From: Bacteroidales bacterium | GTDB lineage: Bacteria > Bacteroidota > Bacteroidia > Bacteroidales > Muribaculaceae | DNA: 32,405 nucleotides | Assembly (NCBI GenBank): GCA_030524805.1 | Contig: JAUNFY010000028.1 | Span: 1 to 32,405 of the forward strand | Direction: 5' to 3' | In this document: piece by piece, positions 8,556 through 14,455 of the stretch | Layout of the letters: each line of letters begins with the position of its first letter | Numbering within the stretch: position 1 is the first letter of the stretch | The notes under the pieces: model-generated | The model's database searches: none | Seen by the model: only the letters and a program-made list of their open reading frames with translations | What the model was told of the DNA's origin: nothing | Position numbers and translations under genes: made by a program

Positions 8556-9041
8556 TTATTTCATCGCTTTCTTCACGGCTTCGAGTATTTCCTCCTCGCC
8601 GCCGTCTACGTAACCCTGATGGTTCCAGACGATATTGCCTTCGCCATCAACCACAAACACGTGCGGGGGATCGCTCACGCCCATCTGGCGCTTGAAGTCG
8701 CCGTTGGGGTCGAGAAGCACCTCATATTCCCAGCCTTTGTTTTCCACAAACGGTTTCACACGCTGTTCGTTCTGGGCTTCGTCGAGACTTACGGCATAAA
8801 CTTTCACGCCGGTTTCCTCTACCCATTCATCGTAAACATCGGCAATCGCCTTCAGCTCGCGCACGCAGGGCTTGCACCATGTGGCCCAGAAGTCAATCAC
8901 GAAAGGTTTGCCATCGTTGCTCAGTGTAGACGTGTCTACCGAGTTGCCGTTCATGTCGCGCAGTTGCACCTGCGGAATCGCAGCGTAGCCCGAGAATGCG
9001 GCTGCCACTGCTGCTGCGGATAGTAAGAACTTTTTAATCAT
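8556..9041 (-). CDS. TlpA/ResA-type thioredoxin-like protein
   Basis: The protein has 161 residues. After a signal peptide (about 1-21) comes a single periplasmic thioredoxin fold of the TlpA/AhpC class: IDFWATWCKPCVRELKAI with the redox pair C56/C59, and the cis-proline region DPPHVFVVDGEG (P126). Such proteins are kept reduced by DsbD or CcdA and reduce disulfides in client proteins such as cytochrome c or lipoproteins. It is the first gene of the operon that includes dsbD. That fits a dedicated electron carrier. The start codon was chosen because the signal peptide begins there; the leader is about 95 nt. Confidence 0.9.
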   Translation of the reverse strand: MIKKFLLSAAAVAAAFSGYAAIPQVQLRDMNGNSVDTSTLSNDGKPFVIDFWATWCKPCVRELKAIADVYDEWVEETGVKVYAVSLDEAQNEQRVKPFVENKGWEYEVLLDPNGDFKRQMGVSDPPHVFVVDGEGNIVWNHQGYVDGGEEEILEAVKKAMK

Positions 9042-9140
9042 ATTGTTGACGTTTTGTTGTTATCGTTTTGATTATCCCTTCAGCGCCGCAAACTCCATCG
9101 GAAGTCCGGCCCTTATGCTGATTAGACTATAATACGCCTC

Positions 9141-9148
9141 CAAAGTTA
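9141..9148 (-). promoter_or_regulatory. -7 element of the tlpA-dsbD operon
   Basis: TAACTTTG on the minus strand fits the TAnnTTTG consensus exactly. No good TTTG is found 19-21 nt upstream, so the promoter may be weak or activator-dependent. It would give a leader of about 95 nt. Confidence 0.5.
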
Positions 9149-9255
9149 CAAAAAAAAATTGAGATTCCCCTTAATTACACTTCAAAAACTGAATATACAC
9201 CGCATTTTGTCCGGTCTTTTCAGTCCGGTCTTTGTCTGGGTCCGGAAGTTACGTC

Positions 9256-9300
9256 GAAAAATGACGCTCCTCCCGCAATTTTTCCGGAGGAGCGTCTGTA
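9256..9300 (-). terminator. Intrinsic terminator of fucO
   Basis: On the minus strand an 11-bp perfect stem GACGCTCCTCC / GGAGGAGCGTC (9296-9286 with 9273-9263) is followed by ATTTTTC. It lies about 60 nt after the fucO stop codon. Confidence 0.85.
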
Positions 9301-9354
9301 AACGTTATGATGTGTCTGTTTTATCTTGTCTGTGATAAGAGCCGTGTCGGGGCG

Positions 9355-10509
9355 TCAGAGCACCTTGGTGTAGAGGGCGATGATGTCGTCGAGCGTCACA
9401 TCGCGCGGGTTGCCCGGTGTGCATACGTCGGCGAGGGCCTGTTCGGCCAGGCGCGGAATGTCGCTTTCCTTGATGCCGAGGTCGCTCAGATGCTGCGGTA
9501 TTTCCACTTCCACTGCAAGTGCCCTCACGGCCTCGCAAGCTGCCCGTGAAGCTTCCTCTTTGCTCATGCCGCTGATGTCGACACCCATGGCGCGAGCTAT
9601 CTCAGGATACTTGTCGAGGCAGAGCGGCATGTTGAATTCCATGATGGTGGGGAGCAGAAGCGCGTTGGCCACTCCGTGGGGAATGTCGAAAAGAGATCCC
9701 ATCGGGTGTGCCATGCCATGCACGAGGCCCAGACCCACGTTAGAGAATGCCATGCCGGCCACATACTGCGCGAGCGCCATGCCGCTGCGGGCTGTGGCGT
9801 CGGTAGGATTGGCCACTGCCACAGGCAGATGCCGGGCTATCATGCGTATGGCCTCGATCTCAAACATGTCGGAGAGTTCCCATGCGCCTTTGGTGATGTA
9901 GCCCTCTATGGCATGCGTCAGCGCATCCATGCCGGTGGCGGCTGTCAGGCTCTTCGGCAGGGAATACATGAGTTCGGCATCGATGATTGCCACGGCCGGT
10001 ATGTCGTTGGGATCGACACACACCATTTTCTTCTGTTTCTCCTCGTCTATGATCACATAGTTGATGGTGGTCTCGGCGGCTGTGCCCGCTGTGGTGGGAA
10101 GTGCTATGATGGGCACCGACTTGTTCTTTGTCGGGGCGCAACCCTCGAGCGAAACGATATCGCTGAATTCCGGATTCCTGATGACTATGCCGATTCCCTT
10201 TGCAGTGTCGATTGAGCTGCCGCCGCCGATCGCTACGATGAAATCGGCTCCCGACTTCTTGAAGGCCTCAATGCCGTTTTTCACGTTGCTCACTGTCGGA
10301 TTGGGCTTCACGTCGCTGAAGATTTCGTAAGCGATGTTGGCTTCGTCGAGAACATCGGTCACCATCTTGGCGACTCCGAATTTAAGCAGTCCCGGATCGG
10401 TCACGATCAAAGCCTTGGTCTTTCCAAGTTGTCTGGCTGCGGCGGGGAGTTCTTTTCTCGCGCCGGGTCCGAAATAGGACACTTCGTTGAGGATAAATCT
10501 GTTTACCAT
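9355..10509 (-). CDS. fucO: Lactaldehyde reductase (iron-dependent group III alcohol dehydrogenase)
   Basis: The enzyme reduces L-lactaldehyde from fucose or rhamnose breakdown to 1,2-propanediol with NADH. The 384-residue sequence is collinear with E. coli FucO from the start (NRFILNE, FGPGA) to the end (CTPGNPRDVTLDDIIALY). The NAD motif GGGSS is at 95-99. The iron ligands are in the expected places: D195 and H199 (GMDALTHAIEGYI), H264 (LVHGMAHP) and H278 (PHG). It is a single gene with its own promoter and terminator. No fucose isomerase, kinase or aldolase gene is next to it, so it probably serves lactaldehyde made elsewhere in the genome. Relatives in this family can act on other diols, so the exact substrate is less sure than the family. 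Confidence 0.9.
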   Translation of the reverse strand: MVNRFILNEVSYFGPGARKELPAAARQLGKTKALIVTDPGLLKFGVAKMVTDVLDEANIAYEIFSDVKPNPTVSNVKNGIEAFKKSGADFIVAIGGGSSIDTAKGIGIVIRNPEFSDIVSLEGCAPTKNKSVPIIALPTTAGTAAETTINYVIIDEEKQKKMVCVDPNDIPAVAIIDAELMYSLPKSLTAATGMDALTHAIEGYITKGAWELSDMFEIEAIRMIARHLPVAVANPTDATARSGMALAQYVAGMAFSNVGLGLVHGMAHPMGSLFDIPHGVANALLLPTIMEFNMPLCLDKYPEIARAMGVDISGMSKEEASRAACEAVRALAVEVEIPQHLSDLGIKESDIPRLAEQALADVCTPGNPRDVTLDDIIALYTKVL

Positions 10510-10594
10510 GGTGGTGTGTCGTGGTGTTTTGTGGTGAAAGGTATTTGTTTAATGTTATGGATTCGTGGTTCAGCAAAGCAGCTGACATCTGCCG

Positions 10595-10625
10595 CAAAAT
10601 TAAACAAAAAAACTGACATGGCAAA
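10595..10625 (-). promoter_or_regulatory. Promoter of fucO
   Basis: On the minus strand TTTG (10625-10622), then 19 nt, then TAATTTTG (10602-10595). This predicts a leader of about 80 nt. Confidence 0.8.
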
Positions 10626-10636
10626 ATCCTCCTTAA

Positions 10637-10830
10637 GAAGTTGTCTAAACTTATTTTTTCGTTAATATTTCGTCAGGTTTCCGAGTGGATTTTTCTTCAG
10701 GAAGCGGGCATCGCGACTGATGAGTGAAGGAAAATACGCCGGAAAGATGGCGGAAGATTAATGAAAAGAGTCTTGGTTTTCACACTTTATGTTGTTTTTT
10801 TATGATTCGTAAATAAGTTTAGACAACTTC
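10637..10830. repeat. Inverted-repeat-bounded segment (two copies of the dispersed motif)
   Basis: GAAGTTGTCTAAACTTATTT at 10637-10656 recurs as its exact reverse complement at 10811-10830, enclosing 154 bp. The right copy continues with the rest of the dispersed motif (ACGAATCATA on the minus strand, 10810-10801); the left copy does not. Each end can also fold by itself (AAGTT / AACTT). No obvious target-site duplication was found in the flanks. Confidence 0.7.
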
Positions 10831-10861
10831 ATTCATGGTCTTGGTAATGTTTCATATCTTT

Positions 10862-11584
10862 CTATGATTTTTTTAATCTTAGTCCCTTTGGATTGTAAGT
10901 GGCCTCTATAAAAGGAATTTGGCTCAGAATCAGGACAATTCCTGAAGAACACCGTCTATCGACTTGTTGGTTGATATCATCCCGTGTTATTTCGCCTTTT
11001 CTTTTCAGTTCATTATATGCTAATTTGAATCCCTCTATGTCTATTTTACCAGTGGAACCAGTTGATGTGCGGCGTGTTACACCGGCCCAAGTTGCATATA
11101 TAAGGGTATTTACAAGATTGCCATTGCTAATCGTCTTTCCCTCTAAGGGCATTATATATTTTTCCCACACCTCGTCAAAGGAAGGATAACATACAGTCTT
11201 GTCCTCACATATAGATTTGATTTCATTATTTAACTTGTGGGTGGAAGATATGTCATGTACTTGATCAAAGTTAGAAACACTCAATATCTTGATGCCCAGT
11301 TTTTCGGCAACTTCTTTCGCATCAGGAAGGATTTCTCCATCGGTTGCTAACACTGCCGCAGTGCATTCTTGAAAAGCTGCTGCTCCATACAACTCCATTA
11401 TCATTCTTCGGTTTACTTTCCGGCTGGTGCCTCCGTACATTTTTGCTTGGATGCCAATCTTGTCATCACCTTTTGTGGCGATAACATCTATTCCCCAATC
11501 GTTGGATAGGGGACTGACATTCGTTTTATAGCCGTTCCCTTTATATAGATTGGCTACATAATGTTCAAATTGCTCAGGTGTCAT
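10862..11584 (-). CDS. Mrr-like restriction endonuclease domain protein
   Basis: With the start chosen here the protein has 240 residues. The first 105 or so resemble the Mrr catalytic domain (PD-(D/E)xK fold): MTPEQFEHYVANLYKGNGY, then GIDVIA with D33, GIQAKMY with Q46 and K48 (the QxK variant typical of Mrr), and AVLATDGEI. Such domains cut DNA, often modified or foreign DNA. The C-terminal 130 residues are not recognised and may sense the target or bind partners. Upstream in-frame starts exist (ATG at 11626) but would extend into the preceding gene. The ATG at 11584 follows that gene's stop by 4 nt and coincides with the start of the domain. It is the last gene of the WYL-membrane-Mrr operon and is AT-rich relative to its neighbours. 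Confidence 0.78.
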   Translation of the reverse strand: MTPEQFEHYVANLYKGNGYKTNVSPLSNDWGIDVIATKGDDKIGIQAKMYGGTSRKVNRRMIMELYGAAAFQECTAAVLATDGEILPDAKEVAEKLGIKILSVSNFDQVHDISSTHKLNNEIKSICEDKTVCYPSFDEVWEKYIMPLEGKTISNGNLVNTLIYATWAGVTRRTSTGSTGKIDIEGFKLAYNELKRKGEITRDDINQQVDRRCSSGIVLILSQIPFIEATYNPKGLRLKKS

Positions 11585-11588
11585 AAAA

Positions 11589-12047
11589 TTACTTGTAGTG
11601 GTTATATTGTCCGTATGGATCTTCATACGTATAAGGATCCCATGTGTACTCCGTGTTGTTTTTTTCCGGTTCTTTGTAATAAGATGTAGAAGAATTAACG
11701 CCCCAGTCAACACAATACCCCCATACCATGAACATGATCCATCCTATAAGAATGTTCCGGTGGTTTCTCAATATCTGCTTCTTTTCCGTCGGCCAGCCTT
11801 CGGGATCTTCAGCCATGTTCTCAGCATCATATCTACGGCAATACCAGTGGGCAAATAGAAAATATACCGGGCCCAATAACGGAGTTAAGATTATATACAG
11901 CCATAGCATTACGCCCCACAAACGTCCAATCAACAGATACCAGGGTGTGACATCAGTACTTGTGCCACGGAAATTACCCGACGCGTCTTGGTATACTCTT
12001 GTCTTCGGAAACAACGCCTCATGAAATAAGGAACCTAAACTTCTCAT
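11589..12047 (-). CDS. Two-helix membrane protein of unknown function
   Basis: The protein has 152 residues. There are two hydrophobic segments, about 36-68 (WYLLIGRLWGVMLWLYIILT onward, long enough to be a reentrant or double-length helix) and about 99-116 (ILIGWIMFMVWGYCVDWG). Between them is a short charged loop with HWYCRRYDAENM and PEGWPTEKKQ. The C-terminal tail is Tyr-, Asp- and Asn-rich. I do not recognise a family. Its ATG overlaps the stop of the WYL regulator gene (ATGA), and 4 nt separate it from the Mrr-like nuclease, so the three products are made together. By analogy with membrane effectors in defence operons it might anchor or act with the nuclease; this is inference only. Confidence 0.7.
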   Translation of the reverse strand: MRSLGSLFHEALFPKTRVYQDASGNFRGTSTDVTPWYLLIGRLWGVMLWLYIILTPLLGPVYFLFAHWYCRRYDAENMAEDPEGWPTEKKQILRNHRNILIGWIMFMVWGYCVDWGVNSSTSYYKEPEKNNTEYTWDPYTYEDPYGQYNHYK

Positions 12048-12958
12048 AACTTGTTTCTTTCTAATGCTTGTTGGTAAATATTGTTAATTCTCACTCTTAG
12101 GGAATTGGGCTTGATAACTGTCAAGGAGTTACTTCTCGCAAGAAGGGCCATTACAAAATCATTCGTAATACGAATATTTAATTTTATACGGAATTCCTCA
12201 TCATTATCAACCAACACTTTTTGAGATGAATGTAGAGGTGTCGCTTTAAGAAAATAGCCGTCAAGCGGAGAATATGACAATTCAACCTCCTCAACAGGAA
12301 TTTTCTCATCATCCCATACTCCATAGCTGTTCCGGAACATGTTGTTTGGATTTATGCTGCTGTCTCTTTCAAAACTCTCTGAAAGAAAAGAAAGATTGCT
12401 GATTCTATCCACTGCGTATAAACGAAGATTACCTGAATCATCAACGGCTACCATGTACCAAAGACCCAGGGACTCCTTAAGAAAGTAAGGATTTACCTTC
12501 TTATGTATCATACTGTTCTCATGGCGTACTAATCTATAATCAAATTCGATCACGTTCTGGTGCTTGATAGCATGGATAATCGACGTAATACTGTCTGCTC
12601 CTTTGGGGCGATGGTGTTCAGGAATAATGAACCCGGCAGTTTCCGCTGACTGATTCATAGAGGTTAGCAAATCAAAGTTCAAGAGCAATTCATCATAGTT
12701 GATGTCTGTGTAGACTGATTTCTCGTTTATGTAGTAACCCAATCCGCGCCTATTCTTTATTTCAATTTCAAACATACTCTCTATTTCAATGATATCTCGT
12801 TGGAGAGTACGTACACTCACCCCGACTTCATATCCTCTAAGCTCCATTTGGAGGTTAAGATAAGAAATCAGTTCTTCAGCCGGGACAAATCTTGCGTTGC
12901 CAGACAACTTCTGAATTATGAGTATATAGCGTATCAGGCGCCCCATATTTTGATTCAT
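12044..12958 (-). CDS. WYL-domain transcriptional regulator
   Basis: The protein has 304 residues. The N-terminal 80 or so form a winged helix-turn-helix of the type seen in YafY-like regulators (VSVRTLQRDIIEIESMF, then NRRGLGYYI). A WYL domain follows at about 125-195 (IHAIKHQNVIEFDYR, KVNPYFLKESLGLWYMVAVD with WYM in place of WYL, LYAVDRI), and then a C-terminal WCX-like extension. WYL proteins of this build (CapW, BrxR) repress defence operons and release them when a ligand, probably a nucleic acid, binds. Here it is the first gene of an operon with a nuclease, and a 27-bp palindrome sits directly upstream, which fits self-repression. The start at 12958 lies only 4 nt after a -7-like element, so the ATG at 12946 (residue 5) is an alternative start. 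Confidence 0.85.
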   Translation of the reverse strand: MNQNMGRLIRYILIIQKLSGNARFVPAEELISYLNLQMELRGYEVGVSVRTLQRDIIEIESMFEIEIKNRRGLGYYINEKSVYTDINYDELLLNFDLLTSMNQSAETAGFIIPEHHRPKGADSITSIIHAIKHQNVIEFDYRLVRHENSMIHKKVNPYFLKESLGLWYMVAVDDSGNLRLYAVDRISNLSFLSESFERDSSINPNNMFRNSYGVWDDEKIPVEEVELSYSPLDGYFLKATPLHSSQKVLVDNDEEFRIKLNIRITNDFVMALLARSNSLTVIKPNSLRVRINNIYQQALERNKL

Positions 12959-12962
12959 GTCG

Positions 12963-12970
12963 CAAATTTA
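12963..12970 (-). promoter_or_regulatory. -7-like element of the WYL operon
   Basis: TAAATTTG on the minus strand fits TAnnTTTG but lies only 4 nt from the annotated ATG, and no TTTG is found at the usual distance. The transcript would be almost leaderless, or translation would begin at the ATG at 12946. The overlap with the adjacent palindrome suggests a repressible promoter. Confidence 0.45.
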
Positions 12971-12975
12971 CAAAA

Positions 12976-13002
12976 TGAAAACGACAAATTGTGACGTTTT
13001 CA
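12976..13002. promoter_or_regulatory. Palindromic operator candidate for the WYL regulator
   Basis: A 27-bp imperfect palindrome has outer arms TGAAAACG and CGTTTTCA (12976-12983 and 12995-13002), with a partly symmetric centre ACAAATTGTGA. It covers the region just upstream of the -7-like element of the WYL operon, where a repressor would block RNA polymerase. Confidence 0.6.
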
Positions 13003-13155
13003 AAATAAAATGACGATTGAGAGGATTGTGGAACAGTAAGATTCGACATGAGGAGCTTGCGTTTTATTCCTGCATCGCGGATATCTCCTTTTGCCTGTGG
13101 ATATAGGCCGGCTTCATTCTTTTTCACTTTACGTAACAATATTTAAAATTTTTGA

Positions 13156-13187
13156 TTTGCACGGGAGCATATTTCTTACTAATTTTG
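13156..13187 (+). promoter_or_regulatory. Promoter of the secreted protein gene at 13300
   Basis: TTTG (13156-13159), 20 nt, TAATTTTG (13180-13187): an exact consensus match. Transcription should begin around 13192, giving a leader of about 108 nt that contains the stem-loop array at 13199-13280. Confidence 0.85.
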
Positions 13188-13198
13188 GGCGACATAAG

Positions 13199-13280
13199 AG
13201 TTGTTTAAGCAACTTCTTGAAGATTTTGATGATTCCGAATATGTTTAAGCAATATTCATAAGAATAAGTTTAAGCAACTT
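13199..13280 (+). repeat. Three successive stem-loops in a 5' leader
   Basis: Three copies of a GTTTAAGCA core, each inside a different self-complementary stem: AGTTG/CAACT (13199-13214), GAATAT/ATATTC (13237-13257) and AAGTT/AACTT (13266-13280). The stems differ in sequence but keep pairing, while the loop core is constant. The reverse complement of copies 2 and 3 matches the dispersed motif seen elsewhere in the window. Confidence 0.75.
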
Positions 13281-13299
13281 CCATAAGCAGATTTTGTCC

Positions 13300-14388
13300 A
13301 TGAAAAGAAACCTGAAGCATCTCATCTTGCCCCTCGTCGCCCTGTCGGGGGTGTCGGCGATGTGTGTGCCCCTGGCCGCAAAGCAAAAGGTCACGGCATT
13401 GCCGGAGGTGCTCGTAGAGTCGAGCCGGCGCAACATGCTTCACGTTCTGGCCTATGTAAGGGAATATTCGCAACTCACCACTTACTCCGACACCGTCACC
13501 CTCTTCCGCGAGAAAATGGTCGACTTCATGTTGCCGGGGAGCCGGAAATCGCGCTATCAGGGATGGCGCATCCCAAGAATCATAAAATCAGAATCGTATT
13601 ACCATTTTACCAATACCGACGGCCTCGACAGCGTCAGCGACACCTCGCGCCATCTCTTCTCATGGTCCGACTGGATGGGCTTGCCACCCAATGCAGATTT
13701 GCCCGAGGTTATATTGAGCCGTTCAGTAGCTGCCGACACCCTGATGGGTAAATACAGCCCGGCGGAGGTGTGGTCGCGCCGCGATGATCTGATCGATCTG
13801 GAGATCAATGTCCTCGCCGACACGGTGGCTCGTCGTTGGGTACCCAACATGAAGTCGTTCTTTTCCGACGACAAGGTGGAGTTTGCCGACTTCAAGGTCA
13901 GGTATAAATATGCCAACGTGCTCGACAAAAGATTGATGCAACGCGACCTTACAGGCTACACCTACAGGGTCGATGCATTTGGCCGCGGCCACGACATGTT
14001 CCGCTTCAACCGCCGCGACGAGGCCTATTTCGCCACCACCGAAGCCGAAGTGTATGTGCTCGACATGGAATACATCACCGAAAAGGAAGCGAAAAAATGG
14101 AGCCGGCGAAAATACGACAAAGATGAGACCGAACTCATCCGTGCCGTGGAGGCGCCTCCTATCCCCGACCACATCCTTGCCCTGATGGAGCGGGTGGCCA
14201 ATATCGACATGGAGCACGTGAGGCTCACTGCCGATATTGACCGCTCCATGATGAGGATGGAGCGTAACCGCTCCAAAGCGGGGGAGGCCTTGCGCTATCT
14301 GAAAAACATCACCGGCATTAGCGATGCCCGAGCCAAGCATAAGCAGAATAAGGACTGGCAGGAATTCAGGGAGAAACTAAAGAAATAG
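13300..14388 (+). CDS. Secreted or envelope protein of unknown function
   Basis: The protein has 362 residues. A signal peptide covers about 1-26 (MKRNLKHLILPLVALSGVSA). The mature start LPEVLVESSRRNMLHVLAYVREYSQL resembles the opening of a set of Bacteroidales envelope proteins I have seen without assigned role. The C-terminal third is charged and helical (KEAKKWSRRKYDKDE; SMMRMERNRSKAGEALRYLK). No catalytic motif was found, and I do not recognise a named family. ATG at 13300 was preferred over an in-frame TTG at 13294 because it starts the signal peptide directly. It is monocistronic, with a consensus promoter and a structured leader, and converges on the barrel gene at 14444. Confidence 0.75.
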   Translation: MKRNLKHLILPLVALSGVSAMCVPLAAKQKVTALPEVLVESSRRNMLHVLAYVREYSQLTTYSDTVTLFREKMVDFMLPGSRKSRYQGWRIPRIIKSESYYHFTNTDGLDSVSDTSRHLFSWSDWMGLPPNADLPEVILSRSVAADTLMGKYSPAEVWSRRDDLIDLEINVLADTVARRWVPNMKSFFSDDKVEFADFKVRYKYANVLDKRLMQRDLTGYTYRVDAFGRGHDMFRFNRRDEAYFATTEAEVYVLDMEYITEKEAKKWSRRKYDKDETELIRAVEAPPIPDHILALMERVANIDMEHVRLTADIDRSMMRMERNRSKAGEALRYLKNITGISDARAKHKQNKDWQEFREKLKK

Positions 14389-14455
14389 ATTTATCTTCCT
14401 CCTGCTGTTTTATCTCAGCCTGCATTTATCTCAACCGGTAGATTTATCTTCCTCC
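14386..14455. repeat. 17-bp direct repeat across two convergent gene ends
   Basis: TAGATTTATCTTCCTCC occurs at 14386-14402 and again at 14439-14455. The first copy supplies the TAG stop of the plus-strand gene; the second contains the reverse complement of the TAA stop of the minus-strand barrel gene. No terminator hairpin is visible between them. Confidence 0.8.

Larger units (their letters stand above)
9042..9354. other. Intergenic: leader/promoter of redox operon and terminator of fucO
   Basis: This 313-nt space contains the -7 element of the redox operon, the terminator of fucO, and a short imperfect direct repeat of GTCCGGTCTTT (around 9208-9235). I see no further gene in it. Confidence 0.6.
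10510..10861. other. Intergenic with inverted-repeat element
   Basis: The 352-nt space between the fucO start and the 3' end of the Mrr operon holds the fucO promoter and a 194-bp segment bounded by a perfect 20-bp inverted repeat (10637-10656 and 10811-10830). The interior (10657-10810) has no reading frame that I would call a gene. Confidence 0.6.
12959..13299. other. Divergent intergenic region
   Basis: This 341-nt space separates the WYL operon (minus) from the secreted protein gene (plus). It holds the palindromic operator candidate, a strong promoter for the plus-strand gene, and three stem-loops in that gene's leader. The stretch 13003-13150 shows nothing I can assign. Confidence 0.65.

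Noticed and set aside
8540-8556. GAAGTTGTTTATTTC as another copy of the dispersed motif
   Set aside because: Only half of the motif matches, the second stem arm is missing, and it overlaps the tlpA stop codon.
9200-9240. Short GTCCGGTCTTT repeats as a CRISPR-like or regulatory array
   Set aside because: There are only two or three imperfect units with no regular spacing.
13294-13299. In-frame TTG as the start of the secreted protein gene
   Set aside because: The ATG two codons later starts a normal signal peptide and is the simpler choice.
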